Part shown: piece by piece, positions 31,501 to 42,059 of the stretch | How the letters are laid out: each line of letters opens with the position of its first letter | Position numbering within the stretch: position 1 is the stretch's first letter | Assembly: GCF_027409185.1 (NCBI RefSeq) | Contig: NC_084463.1 | Coordinates: forward strand, 156,166,369-156,230,368 | DNA: 64,000 nt | Direction of reading: 5' to 3' | Origin: Cynocephalus volans | Taxonomy: Eukaryota > Chordata > Mammalia > Dermoptera > Cynocephalidae | Position numbers and translations under genes: made by a program | Notes under the pieces: generated by a model | What the model saw: only the letters and a program-made list of their open reading frames with translations | Told to the model about the DNA's origin: nothing | The model's database searches: none

Positions 31501-34500
31501 TAAATGGGGAAACTGAGGCCCAGAGACGGGGAGGGGCCTATCTGAGGTTGAGCAGCAAGTTGGCTGCAAATCCATCCAAGACCACAACTTAAAACTGCTG
31601 GTTCCCCAGCCAAGGCTTTAAATAAGGTATCCCCTACAACCCCTGCAATCTGTGAGCCTCCCAGCAGCCTTGCAAAGCTGGCTAAGTCACTTTGTTACCC
31701 CCATTTTATGGGAGTGAACACGGAGGTCCAGAGAGGCTCAGCTAGTGGACTAAGGCCACACAGCAAGTCAGTGGTGCAGTGAGGACTTGCTGCCAGGTCT
31801 ATGACTCCAAGCCCAGTGCCCCGTCTGCCTCACCACAATGCTTTGGAAGCAAAAGGTGGATCAGCCATTCCAAGGCTGGGTGCCTCTGGGCCAAGTCCCA
31901 AGGGTTCTGACCATGGTGGTTTGCTATTCCTCATCTCTCCCAACTGCGCACATACACATGCATGCACATGCAAACACGCACACACATACATGTATATACA
32001 CACGCACACCCATACATATATACATGCATATACACATGCACACACATGCCTATACACACACACTTCCCCAACTGAGTGCTTGTGGTCCTGTGCGATGTCC
32101 CAGCTGCACAGGAGTCCTCAGCCTATCTCTTCCCCTCCCCTGCTATAAAAGACACTCCTTCTCAGGTATCCCCATCTGTCAAGTAGGGTTGGATCAGATG
32201 ACCCTTCAGGCCACCTTCATTTCTTCCAGGGACCCATGGGATTCTCCAACCCTCAAATGTTAGGCAAATACTCCCTAAGGACCCACGTGTGCCAGGTGTT
32301 GGGCAGAGAGCAGTGACTGAGACAGACCCAGTCCTAGTCCCACAGAGCCCACTTGCCCTCCTGAGCATGCCTGGGAGCTGGAGCCCCACTGCCTCTGCCC
32401 TGGATCTGACCCTGCCCTGTCAGGCCCACATAGGGTGCAGACACCCAGCAAGTCCTTGCCCTGTCCCCGCCTCCCTCTTCCCCTCTCAGGTCCACATCCA
32501 GAGGCTGGAGCTGACCCTGCTCTGCTTCACCTTCCTGGAGCTCTTCCTGCCAGTGCCCACGGCCATCATAGCCTGCCCAGGAGACCACCTGTCTGCAGAG
32601 GTGAGGCCCTTCCTGGGGTGACAAGCTCTCAAGAGATGGGGGCAGAAGGCGGCAGAGGGCTCAGAAAGGGGAGACAACAGGCAGAGGTTACAGGAGGAGC
32701 GTGTCTCATTCATTCAGCACGTTGCTGAGCATTTACTAATAGGCAACCCACGGTCTCAGGGGAGACACAGCATGGGCTGAGAGAAGGCCAATTCACGGTG
32801 AAAAGTGTATGGCCACCAAAGAGAAGACACCGTGGGCTTGTGGAACAACAGACCGCCACGCTCCCAGCTCAGAAGGCCCCAGGGAAATCACGTCGGGGAG
32901 ACTCATGGAGAATAGGCAGGATTAAAACTCATGGATGTGGATGGAGAAGGGACTTCCCTCCGGAGAAGGGACTCCCCGTAGAGACAAGTAGTGGCTTGGA
33001 GACAGGACCTGGAAGGCCTGGGAGAGCTGCAGCATGTGTGGTGTTCAGCTGTGGTAGGAACAAGGGAGAAACAGGGTCATAGGGGATTGAGCACTTAAAG
33101 CTTACCAGGTACCCTGTTAAATATGCTATATTGATGGATGGATGGATGGATGGATGGATGGATGGATGGATGGATGGATGGATGGATGGACGGATGGATA
33201 GATATAACTTTATTTAACTTCATCTTCTCAACAATCGTTCAAGGTAGGTACTTACTTCCCATTCTACAGATACGTAAACTGAGGCTTAGAGAGGTCACGT
33301 CACTTCCCCAGGCCAAACAGCCAGCAAGGAAATCCAGGACTCAGCCCAGTGTGTGTCTAATCCACAGCCAAGCTCTTGTCTACCAGGAGGGATGACGAGC
33401 AGAGTGGGGCCAGGTGTATTTTAAAATAGAAGACTAGTCTCTCCCCACCTGAATGGCCCTGACCAGAAGTGATCTCCAAAGCTCTTTTCATTAAAGGAAA
33501 AAAATTAATATTATAATCTCAACTTTAGAACATTATAAAATATACGTTCCAAATGCCCCATAATCCCACAAGTTTAACATTCTGATTATTTTCATGTTAG
33601 TGTTCATCCGTACACTGAATGTTCACAAAAGCAGATATAAGTTTGTGAGCTCCAAGTCTTATTTGACATCAAGCAAATAAGTTGTCTTAGTTAATGCCTG
33701 TCTGTCTGGCAGGAAGTCTCCTCATTAGGATGTCAGAGAGCTGGCCGGGGACCTGGAGCCCACTTTTAAAGCTGGAGAAACCGAGGCCCCAGGTATCAAC
33801 GATAATTGTTCCTATTTATTGGCACGTACTGTGTGCCAGGCACTGTGCTAAGTACTGCAGGTGGCTGTATTAGTTTCCTATTGCTGCTGTAACAAATTAT
33901 CACAAATTTGGCAGCTTAAAATGATACAGATATATTATCTTATTCCTCTGGAAGTCAGCATTTGAAATGGGTCTTGATGGGCTCAAATGAAAGTGTATTG
34001 GCAAGGCCGCATTCCTTTCCGGAGCCATCAGGGGAAAGGTTCCCTTGACTTTCCCAGCCTCTAGAGGCCTCCTGCATTCCTTGGCTTGTGGCCCCAGCAT
34101 CCACCTTCAAAGCCAGGTGCAGCATCCTCAGATCTCTCTCTTCTGTCCCCCTCTTCCACCTTTAAGGACCCCTGTGGTTACATTGGGCCTATCCAGATAA
34201 TCTAGGATAATCTCCCCATCTCAAGGCTGATTAGCAACCTTAATTCCATCTGCAACCTTAATTCCCCTTTGCCACGTAACCAGTAATTAGGACATGGGCG
34301 TCTTTGGGGGGCCATGCTTCTGTCTACCACACTAGTGGAGACCTCCTTGAATCTCACAGCTGTTCTGGGAGGCAGGTTCTGCTTTCCCATTTTAGAGAGA
34401 AAGAAATGAGGCTCAGAAGGATTAGGCACTTCCCCTGGTCACACAGCCAGTAAGTGGCTGTGCTGGGCCTCCCCTGAGAGCCCTTATGCCCTTCTTCATC

Positions 34501-35071
34501 TACAGTGCCGGGGACAGGCTCTGCAGAACTTGGTGGATAGCACCTTGTCACAGATAACAGATGAAGACATGGCAGAAGTCACTGGAGATGCTGTTGGCAT
34601 TAAACATGCCCCTTAGAGTGTATTCTGGCTGGAAGGGCCTTGGTGTGTCACCTGGCCCAGCCCCCCTTGGGAAACCCAACAGGATGAATGACTTGTTCAT
34701 GGTCACCAGGACACTGGTAGCAGGACCAGAACGAGGGCCCAGGATACTACGTTCCATGTGGGCCTCCCCCGACTCCCTTCTCAAGAACTTGCCCACCATG
34801 GAAGTCACTTCATCTTTCCAGCCTCAGTTTCCCCATCTCCATGGGGATCTTGAGATTTCGAAAGGGAACCAGTGGGGAAGTGCTCTGTCAACAGCCGATT
34901 GCTCCACAGATGTGAACATCAGGCACGGTGACCCCTCCTCTTTTGCAGGAGGACGACTTGTCCCTTGTTCCCAACACACCTTTGGAGCTCAGGGGTCTGT
35001 CGATGGGGCCTCCCCCGTCCTACGAGGATGTGACTCAAGGTGACACACAGGATGAGCAAAATCAGAGGTGA
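28395..35071 (+). CDS. MS4A10: MS4A10, membrane-spanning 4-domains A10 (six coding exons)
   Basis: Coding exons are 28395-28592, 29438-29557, 30592-30648, 31155-31286, 32490-32600 and 34949-35071 including TGA. They join in phase 0 to 246 codons. Identity rests on near-exact family motifs I recall from human MS4A10: [46 protein letters not shown] and SLVPNTPL. Residues 1-66 form the cytoplasmic head. Spans lie at about 67-84, 98-117, 129-150 and 172-194. The tail has PPPSYEDV, a PPxY motif. The protein stops about 20 residues before the human C-terminus I recall (267 aa), so the distal tail looks lost. No frame lesion is seen. The family are four-span membrane proteins; MS4A10 is little studied. 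It lies 11 kb downstream of MS4A15 in the same orientation, as a tandem paralogue. Confidence 0.95.
28949..29358 (-). mobile_element. Second MST-type LTR, in MS4A10 intron 1
   Basis: CGTATTAGTCCATTTCTATTGCTTATAACAGAAGTACCTG aligns with the copy at 27155. Shared motifs include AATCACCTCTTCAAGGCCCCACCTTTCAA and CCCACCCTCTTAACA. The terminal TG is decayed to CG, and no clean TSD remains. Confidence 0.85.
29438..29557 (+). CDS. MS4A10: MS4A10 coding exon 2 (span 1 and start of span 2)
   Basis: Acceptor TTCCCACCCAG ends at 29437 and donor GTGAGT starts at 29558; 40 codons. [18 protein letters not shown] is span 1. [17 protein letters not shown] matches MS4A10. Confidence 0.95.
30592..30648 (+). 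CDS. MS4A10: MS4A10 coding exon 3 (rest of span 2)
   Basis: 57 bp, 19 codons: [19 protein letters not shown]. Acceptor GGCCTGCAG ends at 30591; donor GTGAGT at 30649. Confidence 0.95.
31010..31120 (-). repeat. MIR fragment
   Basis: GACTGAAGCCCAGAGACAGGCAGAG then GAGGCCACACAGCAAGCTACTGGCAGG. Confidence 0.6.
31155..31286 (+). CDS. MS4A10: MS4A10 coding exon 4 (span 3 and extracellular loop)
   Basis: Acceptor CTTGCTTGTAG ends at 31154 and donor GTGAGT starts at 31287; 44 codons. [18 protein letters not shown] is span 3. The loop [20 protein letters not shown] is distinctive for MS4A10. Confidence 0.96.
31480..31830 (-). repeat. Two MIR fragments
   Basis: AAATGGGGAAACTGAGGCCCAGAG (31501-31524), then a second copy with CTTTGTTACCCCCATTTTATGGGAGTGAACACGG...GGCCACACAGCAAGTCAGTGG (31690-31773). 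Confidence 0.7.
31950..32062. repeat. CA/CATA-rich microsatellite
   Basis: An imperfect array of CACACA, CACATG and CATATA units in MS4A10 intron 4. Confidence 0.9.
32490..32600 (+). CDS. MS4A10: MS4A10 coding exon 5 (span 4)
   Basis: Acceptor CCCCTCTCAG ends at 32489 and donor GTGAGG starts at 32601; 37 codons. It starts VHIQRLEL, then span 4 ([20 protein letters not shown]). Confidence 0.95.
33083..33365 (-). repeat. MIR split by a (GGAT)n microsatellite
   Basis: MIR 5' part GGGGATTGAGCACTTAAAGCTTACC, then the microsatellite, then CATTCTACAGATACGTAAACTGAGGCTTAGAGAGG. Confidence 0.7.
33133..33203. repeat. (GGAT)n microsatellite, about 17 units
   Basis: Almost pure GATG tetramers with one C substitution near the 3' end. 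Confidence 0.95.
33795..34470 (-). repeat. MIR split by an MLT1 LTR
   Basis: The left half is 33795-33865 (CTATTTATTGGCACGTACTGTGTGCCAGGCACTGTGC). The right half is 34332-34470 (CCCATTTTAGAGAGAAAGAAATGAGGCTC...CACACAGCCAGTAAGTGG). The halves join in consensus order across the LTR. Confidence 0.75.
33866..34331 (-). mobile_element. MLT1-type LTR in MS4A10 intron 5
   Basis: TGTATTAGTTTCCTATTGCTGCTGTAACAAATTATC at the left end; GGACATGGGCGTCTTTGGGGGGCCATG and CTGTCTACCACA at the right end. It is an antisense MaLR. Confidence 0.85.
34949..35071 (+). CDS. MS4A10: MS4A10 last coding exon (short tail)
   Basis: Acceptor CCTCTTTTGCAG ends at 34948. 40 codons, then TGA at 35069-35071. It contains [20 protein letters not shown] and PPPSYEDV (PPxY). 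The stop comes before the C-terminal stretch I recall in human. No clear AATAAA lies in the next 1.9 kb, so the 3' end is unresolved. Confidence 0.93.
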   Translation, partial: EDDLSLVPNTPLELRGLSMGPPPSYEDVTQGDTQDEQNQR

Positions 35072-36239
35072 AGGAGCTCGGCCCCAGCCCCCAGGCCCTC
35101 AGAGCTCGCCCACAGCCCCTTCACCCCTGCATGGGTAGGAACCGATTCCTGATTCTCAAGGGAGCAGTTCCCAGAAAGAGGCAAGCGATGCTGTCTGCCC
35201 CTGGAGTGGTGGCCGAGGTGGGGTAGTCCCATCCCCTCAGACTCTAGAGGAGCCCCCAGCCCCCTCTCTCCCTCCCCAACACCTCAGCACCCCATGTGGT
35301 TGGCCAAAGCTGCCTCAGCCAAACCAGGGCAGGACCAGGGCCCAGCCACCCTCCCTACCAGCCTCCAGAGCAGACCCCTGGGCCGGCAGCCCCCAGGCAC
35401 CCCCCTCCCCCTCTAGCCTCCCTTGCCTGCTTTCTCCAATCAATGGTGGACATGTGGGGGCTGGGAGGGAAGCCAGAGATGGGGTTCTCAGAGCCCAGGC
35501 AGTCATGACCTTTCCTTGCCTCAACCTACCAAGAGGCTTCGGGGGGAACCTGTGTGTCTGAATCCCTGCATTTGTGGTGGGGGCAGCAGGGGCGTTGAGT
35601 CAGACAGAAACTGATCAATCCTTCCCTCCAAGCCATCAATAGGTCTCTTTGCCTCCCTGGGCCTTGGTGCCTCAGTCTGTAAAATGAGGGGGTGGGGGTG
35701 GGGTAGCTGAAGTGAACCAGGAGCCTCCCAGCTTGAAAGCTCCAAGGTCAGGAGTCAAATTCAAGGTTCTGGTTGTGCCATCTGAGGTCGCCAGTGAAAC
35801 TTCAGCATCGGAATTCCAACCTGCTTGTGCTGAGTTAGTAAGGTGGGGAGGGTGACCCAGCCTCCTCATTTCCCAGATGTCATCTGGAGGGGGCCAGTCT
35901 TCACGATTTTTGCCTGTGCGTGGACTGTACTGTATTCTTTCTGTTTCTTTACATTGATTTTTTCTTATATTATTTCAAAGGGGCACTTTGTAGCAGCAAT
36001 TAATGGGAGATCAATATTTCTCCATGAATTGATGCTAACCCCCAAAATAACATAAACACGATGAAAACAAAACGTGACTCCCCACCCCACCTCCATGACC
36101 TCACCTACTACTTCTCTTCTTCTTGCTTGCTCTGCTCCGGCCGCTCTGGCTTCCTCGAGGTTCCACAGACACCCCAGGCATCCCCCGGCCTCTGAGGCAC
36201 CACCTTACCCTTCCTCCACCTGGACTCTCTTCCCCCACT

Positions 36240-36440
36240 TATTTGTAAAGCTCACTCTTTGAACCTTTACTGGGCCACCAACTCTGGGCCAAGGCAGATG
36301 TCATTTAATCCTCCCATCAGTCATGATGCAGGTGTTGTTACTGTTTTCATTTCATGCAGGCTCAGAGAATTTAAGTAAGTTGCCCAAGGACACACAGCTA
36401 GTAAGTGATGGAGCCAGGATTTGTACCCGTGCAATCTAGC
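36240..36440 (-). repeat. MIR SINE
   Basis: TTTACTGGGCCACCAACTCTGGGCCAAGG, GTCATTTAATCCTCCCATCAG, then TTGCCCAAGGACACACAGCTAGTAAGTGATGG. Confidence 0.8.
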
Positions 36441-36939
36441 CCCAAACTGAAGTGCTGCCTCTGAATAATGCCCACACTTGGTTGTAGAATGCCTCCTGCT
36501 CTCCTGAGGCTGCACTTTGCACACCGGTCTATGCAGCAAAGTCAGCCCTCGTAGCTCGTGGCAACCCCGTCCTCCCAAACGAGCCATTTCCCACATGGGG
36601 GCTCAACACGTGTGGTAGCCCAGGTTGTTAGTTGCCTGGGATAGCATTCCTCTCTCCCCTGGCTTGTGAAATCCCTTATGTGTAGGCATTCCCTCAGTAT
36701 CTTTGCCCTTGTACTGAATATCCTTGGGCTTCAAGGTTCTTTGAAATCTCCTATCTGCTTTGTCACCCCTGGCTGTAATAACACCTCTTCCCTCCACTTC
36801 TGATGTTTTGTTTCCAACCTTCTGTGTGTTGCAGCTGGCTTTAGAATAGAAAGTAGACGTCATTAGGCTCTGAGAGCAGCAGAGAACCATGCAGATGTTT
36901 AGGATAAATATGATCTTTCATTAAAAAGGTGTGATGGAG

Positions 36940-37080
36940 TGAATCTCAGCTTGGCAAACTCCAGCTCTGCCACTAACTTACTGTGTGATCTTGACTCAGC
37001 CCCTGCCCCTTTCTGGGCCCCAGTTTCCTCATTTGTAAAATACAATATTGTGCTAGACCAGTGGTTTGTGTCAATAAAGG
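36940..37080 (+). repeat. MIR SINE
   Basis: CTGCCACTAACTTACTGTGTGATCTTGACTCAG then CAGTTTCCTCATTTGTAAAATAC. Confidence 0.75.
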
Positions 37081-37394
37081 TAGAAATGGCACCTGGTTAG
37101 ATTTATATTCTTTAGAAGTCAGACTTATTACAACCACATTCTCTTTAAAAGGGCATGGTTTCGTGGCCTCTGTGGATGGCTGGAGGAATCTCATGCAGGG
37201 TTAGCAGAACTCAAATGAGCAGGGTCACAGCCCAGTCCCTGTGTGGCTTAATACCGTGACCTGCTGGAGTGGTTTCCATCACCCTGCAGTTGGTATCTTC
37301 ACAAAATGCAGAATTTCTAACACCAGGCTAGAAGCTGAAAGCAATCTTTGACTACTGTTGATGCTGTAGTTAAATTTCAGTCAACATTTTTGTA

Positions 37395-38345
37395 CATATT
37401 CAGCCCTAAAACTAAACCTAATATTGTTTTTACCCATTATGAAAAAAATTCAAACATGCAGAAAAGTTAAGAGTGGTACAACAAATATCCTCAGTCCTTC
37501 CACTGAGATTAAAGTGATCACATTTTCACGTTTGCTTTCTCTTCTTCATCTGTATCTGCCTCTCTTTATATGTGCGTATATGTAGCATGTATATAGTATG
37601 CATGTGTGTATATGCACACATATACATACGTACATTACATACTTTTTTATTGAACCATTTGAAAGTGAGTTGCAGATCATGCCCTTTCATCTCTAAATTC
37701 TTCCCACCTGCATTATTTTCTATTAGCTTCACCTATTTCTTTTTACCATTTTTATTTTGGGGCAGCTGGCCAGTATGGGGATCTGAACCCTTGACCTTGG
37801 TGTTACAAGGTGATGCTCTAAACAACCGAGCTAACTGGCCAGCCCCTTACTTTCTAAGAATAAGAACTTTCTCCTATATAATCACCATACCACTGGGAAA
37901 ATTAAAAATAATACCCATAATCCTAACTAATACCCTGTCCGTATTCAAATTTCCCCCACTGGATCAAAAATGTTTTTATGGTGATTTATTTTTAATCTGG
38001 ATATAATCAAGTTTTATACATTATATTTGACTGTTATATCACTTCATTTTCTCTTAACCTGGAATAATGCTGTCACCTTTTTCATGACATGGCCATTGTG
38101 AGACCAGTCGTCCTGTGGAACATCTGATGGTTTCCCCTTGGTGTCCTTTCACTTGTTCCTATATCCTCCCTCTTTCCTAAAGCCTGGCAGTCACAACTAG
38201 ACCCTCAGGGCTTCATTCAATGCCGGGGACATGTTTCTGGGCAGAACACTCCAGAGGCGATGCTGTGGTCTCCATCTGGGTACCTGGGGGCCACTCCGTC
38301 CCTCTGTTAGAGATGCTGGGCTCAGGGCAAGCTGCCATGTATCTC
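37395..38345 (-). mobile_element. Possible L1M-type 3' UTR fragment
   Basis: TTCAAACATGCAGAAAAGTTAAGAGTGGTACAAC, GAACCATTTGAAAGTGAGTTGCAGATCATG and CCGTATTCAAATTTCCCCCACTGG are phrases I associate with an old L1 3' end. It is interrupted by a SINE. Orientation and family are uncertain. Confidence 0.45.
37752..37846 (-). mobile_element. Monomeric tRNA-Ile-derived SINE
   Basis: Reverse-strand copy: GGCAGCTGGCCAGTATGGGG, CTTGACCTTGGTGTTACAAGG and CAACCGAGCTAACTGGCCAGCC. An A-rich tail (T-run on +) lies at the left. Confidence 0.88.
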
Positions 38346-38384
38346 CACTGCATGTGTTGATTTTTATTTTTATTCCTTCCTTTT

Positions 38385-40534
38385 TTTAATAATTTATTTT
38401 ATTAAATCAAAATCGATTATATGTATTTTGGGGGTTGAGCATGGAGATATTTTGATTAAATCAGTATTACTAGCATATATATTGTTATAAATCGTAATTA
38501 TTCTTTATGCCCCTTGTCCAATCTCTCCCCTTCCCCCATTCCCTCCCCCTCCCCCCTCTAATTGCCCTAGATTTCTTCTCTCATTCTCGAAGAATAATGG
38601 TTACTCTGTTAACTTGTTGCCTAGATGATCTGTCCAATGCTGAGACATGTGATCAGGTTCCCCAATATTATCATAGAGCAGATGCTTCTTCTGTCACTCT
38701 GAAATAGGTTTTGTGGAGAGAGACATCCTCTTCTTTTCTTTGTCTCTGCTGGTGACTCTTCTTGCATCAATGCACTCCAGTGGTTGGCGGACCATCTGCG
38801 TGGTGGCTGTGGTGTCTAGCCGCTTTTGCAGCAGCCATTGTTCTTGTGGTGGCTGTGGTGGGCAACCCATGTGGAGGTGATGTTTTGGGGATGCTCCTTG
38901 GCACTGGTGGTATGCCTGGTTGTGAGGTGTGTTTGGTCCCCTTCTCCATGCCTCTGGTCCCTGGGTGGGCCCCGAGGTATAGGCGCAGTGTGCCTGGTTG
39001 TGGGAGAGAGGTCCAGTCCGCTTCTCCATGCCCCAGGTCCGCAGGTGGGCTCCGAGGTGCTGGCATGTTGTGCCTGGTTGTGGGAGGGAGGTCCGGTCCC
39101 TATCACCATGCCCCAGGTCCCTGGGTGGGCTTTGAGAGGCTGGCATGTTGTGTCTGGTTGTGGGAGGGTGGTCCAGTCCCCTTCTCCATGCCTCAGGTCC
39201 CCAGGTGGGCCCTGAAGCGCTGGCTCAGTGTGCCTGATTGTGGGAGAGGGGACCATTCCCCTTCTCCTTGCCCCAGTTCCCTGCGTGGGCTCTGAGTTGC
39301 TGGCATGTTGTGCCTGGTTATGGGAGAGAGGTACTGTCCCCAAATCCATACCCCGGGTCCCTGGGTGGGCCCCAGGGCGCTGGTTCAATGTGCCTGGTTG
39401 TGGGAGCGAGGTCCTGTCCCCTTCTCCATGCCTCGGTTCCCCAGGTGGGCCCTGAAGTGCTGGCTCAGTGTGCCTGGTTGTGGGAGAGAGGACTGTTCCC
39501 TTTCTCCTTGCCTCGGGTCCCTGGGCAGGCCCCAAGGTGCTGGCTTAGTGTGCCTGGTTGTGGGAGGGGGGTCCACTCCTCTTCTCCATGCTTCAGGTCC
39601 CCAGGCTGGCCCCGACTCACTGGTGCAGTTTGCCTGGAAGTGGGAGTGGGGTCCAGTCCCCAGATCCAAGCCTCCAGTTCCCAGGCAGGCCCCAAGGTGC
39701 TGGTGGTGTGCCTGGGCCGGAACTAATTTTTTGTCCTTTGCTTCTAACACAGGGGAACTTCCTGTGGGAACCAGTACTTGAGCTGTGTGGTTGTTTAAAT
39801 TGCTACTTTGCTGCTATTTTCCTAGGGAAGGCTTTTTGTGCAGCTCAGGGTTTAATGGTTGACCTTATAGATACTTCCGGCTCTCCAGAGACCTGGTGGA
39901 TCTGTGTTCTGTAGAATCTCTAATCTGGGCCTGAATTTTTTCATCAAACTGCACCCCATGCAATTTTGCATTCCCAACCAGTCTCCTCTGAGTGGTCCTG
40001 TGCTGATTGGGGGGCAGGTCGGCTGTCCTTGCTGTGCCCCAGTGTTCCCCTGGTGGGCCCGTCTACCCCACCACCTGTGCTGCAAACACTTCCCATGGGA
40101 TGGGCCCTTGCGATGACTCACTGGCCTCTGAATGGCTCCCTTTCTTCAGTTGTGGATCCTCGCTCCTGCATGGGTCCACAGGAACCCTATTAGCGATCTT
40201 GCTGTCCTGGGGACCACCAAGGCCCTCTTCTCTCCTGCTGCCTCCAAGTAACTCCATCCGAACGGCACAGCTGCGGCTTCTGCTGTCTCCTGCTCCATGC
40301 GCTTAGCAGCTCGAGCCTTAAAGCAGCTATGACCCGAAATGCTCAGAGCAGCTTTTTCTTTCTCTCATCTTAGTTTCTCCCGCCTTCATGAACTCCGTAG
40401 GTTTCTCCTCCTCTTCCCCTGAGCTCCAGTGGCCCCAGCTTGGCTGATGTTACATTTTTATAGTAGTAAATTGGTTGATTTGTGGGAGAGAGTGACGCTG
40501 GGGACCGTCTATTCTGCCATCTTGATTGGATCTC
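38385..40534 (-). mobile_element. SVA-like composite L1-derived retroelement with 80-bp tandem array
   Basis: Read on the minus strand it starts TCCAATCAAGATGGCAGAATAG, an L1-style 5' end. A 0.8-kb G/C-richer leader follows, then ten tandem units of 80 bp, then a 0.2-kb unique part. Next is a short piece resembling the L1 ORF2 endonuclease region (around 38605-38680, sharing the 17-mer ACAGATCATCTAGGCAA with the intact L1). It ends with a G-rich polypurine tract (about 38525-38565) and an L1-like A-rich 3' end with AATAAA. The flanks TTATTCCTTCCTTTT (38370-38384) and TTATTCTTTCCTTTT (40535-40549) form a 15-bp TSD with one mismatch. The whole 2.15 kb therefore went in as one unit. No ORF1 or ORF2 is present, so it is non-autonomous. 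Confidence 0.82.
38913..39708 (-). repeat. 80-bp tandem array (10 units) inside the composite element
   Basis: Units begin TGCCTGGTTGTGGGAG on the + strand at 38913, 38991, 39071, 39151, 39231, 39311, 39391, 39471, 39551 and 39631. All but the first and last steps are exactly 80 bp. Units differ by substitutions but almost never by length. Confidence 0.95.
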
Positions 40535-41199
40535 TTATTCTTTCCTTTTCCTACAGTGTTTGTTTTGGGGTTTTTTTGTCTTTGTTTTTGCTTTTTAATG
40601 AAACAGGTTGCATCACATGTCAAATAGGAAAATATTGAAATGTGTCTTTCTGTAACATGTAAACATACACTATAGAAAAATTGCAAATGGATTAAACACT
40701 AACTTTATAGTGCTATATTGAAACCAATGACTTACACTTGTTTTTTTGTTTGTTTGGTTTTTTTTACTAGAGTTCCCTCTTTATCATATGCCATGCAGAA
40801 ATGCAGAAGCATTGGATATTCCTGGAGGGTCCATATGATTACAGAGCCCATAGCAATATAAAGGGAATTCACGAGTCTGAATAGAGGTTTGGGGACGCTG
40901 AACTCGATGATCTTTAGGTCCCCGGCCAGCTCCAGCACTCAAGGTTTCTACAACAACGAGCCTGCAGAAGGAGGGCGTGATGGCCAACATCTGGCTTCAG
41001 GATGCTCTTGCTTAGAGATGTCGGTTCAATGGCCTTGGAGCAAACCCGAAGGCTCAGGCCCCGGGTCTTTCCTACTGTCCAGTGAAGACACTGCCCATTT
41101 AACCCTAAACCTGGGGGATAACAGGCTTTGTGAGCAGTCGGCTCCAGAAATGATGAGCACGTACAGCTGTGTGCACCCTGTTTAGGGCAGTGGGGAGAG

Positions 41200-41420
41200 C
41201 AGCTCTCAGGGGATGGAAAGAGCACCTGGGACTAAGAACTTCCTCTACCACTCGCTGCAGAACTTAGATAAAATACCTAACTTCCCTGAGCCTCAGTTTT
41301 CTCATCTGTAAAATGGGAATGATAATCCCTCCATCACAGAGTTGTAGTGAGAATCAGAGGAGAATATGGATATGAAATTGCCAACTTGGTGTCTCCAAAG
41401 TGTGAGACACTGAGGGGAAA
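41200..41420 (+). repeat. MIR SINE, well preserved
   Basis: CCTCTACCACTCGCTGCAG, CTGAGCCTCAGTTTTCTCATCTGTAAAATGGGAATGATAAT. Confidence 0.85.
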
Positions 41421-42059
41421 CTGGGTAGGGATACAAACCCGTGGCAATAATAATGAAGGTATTTCCTTTTCAATCTCAAATTTATGTGGGGAGAAAGTCT
41501 CAGTTTGAGGTGGCTATATCTTTGACTCCTCTCTAACGCTTGCTGATCTCTCTTTTTGCCGAGACAGCAGACCCTGCCTGCAGCAGCCAATGGCATCTAG
41601 CCAGAATTAAACAAGCTGTGTTGTTTCCATGGGCTTTACTACTATGGCCATCTTCTATTTATGGCAAGTGATACTGAATTTCCATTTATGACAGTGATAC
41701 AAAGTGCTTTTTTGTAATACGTATATATAAGTTACAACAAAGTGATAATGGAAACGATTGGGGAGATGATGAAAATGTTCTAACGTTGACTGTGGTGATG
41801 CTTGCAGAACTCTGGATATACTAAAGATCATTGAATTGCAAAAACAAAAGGGGGGGTCCATTTATAAAAATGTATTAAATAAATGATGATACAAAACACC
41901 AACATGTAAGACTCACAAAGGCAGAGCTTGAAGGACTGAAGTCCGGGAAAGGAGGAAAGTAGATGTTTTCACCCCACCCTGCTTGCAGAAAGGGAGTGGA
42001 TTTACGCTCTGTGGTTGAGATTAAAAGTTCACCAAGGCCCTTGAACCTGGAATTCTGCT

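Larger units (their letters stand above)
28593..34948. other. MS4A10 introns
   Basis: Introns are 28593-29437, 29558-30591, 30649-31154, 31287-32489 and 32601-34948. They contain an MST LTR, MIRs, CA-type and GGAT microsatellites and an MLT1 LTR. 29560-30590 and 32240-32480 show only unique sequence. Confidence 0.85.
35072..38369. other. Intergenic region downstream of MS4A10
   Basis: No exon seen. MIR copies at 35625-35790 (+), 36240-36440 (-) and 36940-37080 (+), a possible L1M 3' UTR and one SINE. 35080-35620 and 36460-36930 show nothing I recognise. Confidence 0.7.

Noticed and set aside
37073-37078. AATAAA as MS4A10 polyA signal
   Set aside because: It is 2 kb past the stop, at the edge of a MIR, with intervening repeats. 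There is no support for such a long 3' UTR.
38816-39535. 239-codon minus-strand ORF with repeated PQPGT/SHNQAQ segments
   Set aside because: It is a translation of the 80-bp array. Because 80 is not a multiple of 3, all frames recur every 240 bp. There is no start context or domain.
38913-39708. CRISPR-like repeat array
   Set aside because: Units are contiguous 80-mers with no unique spacers, inside a mammalian retroelement.
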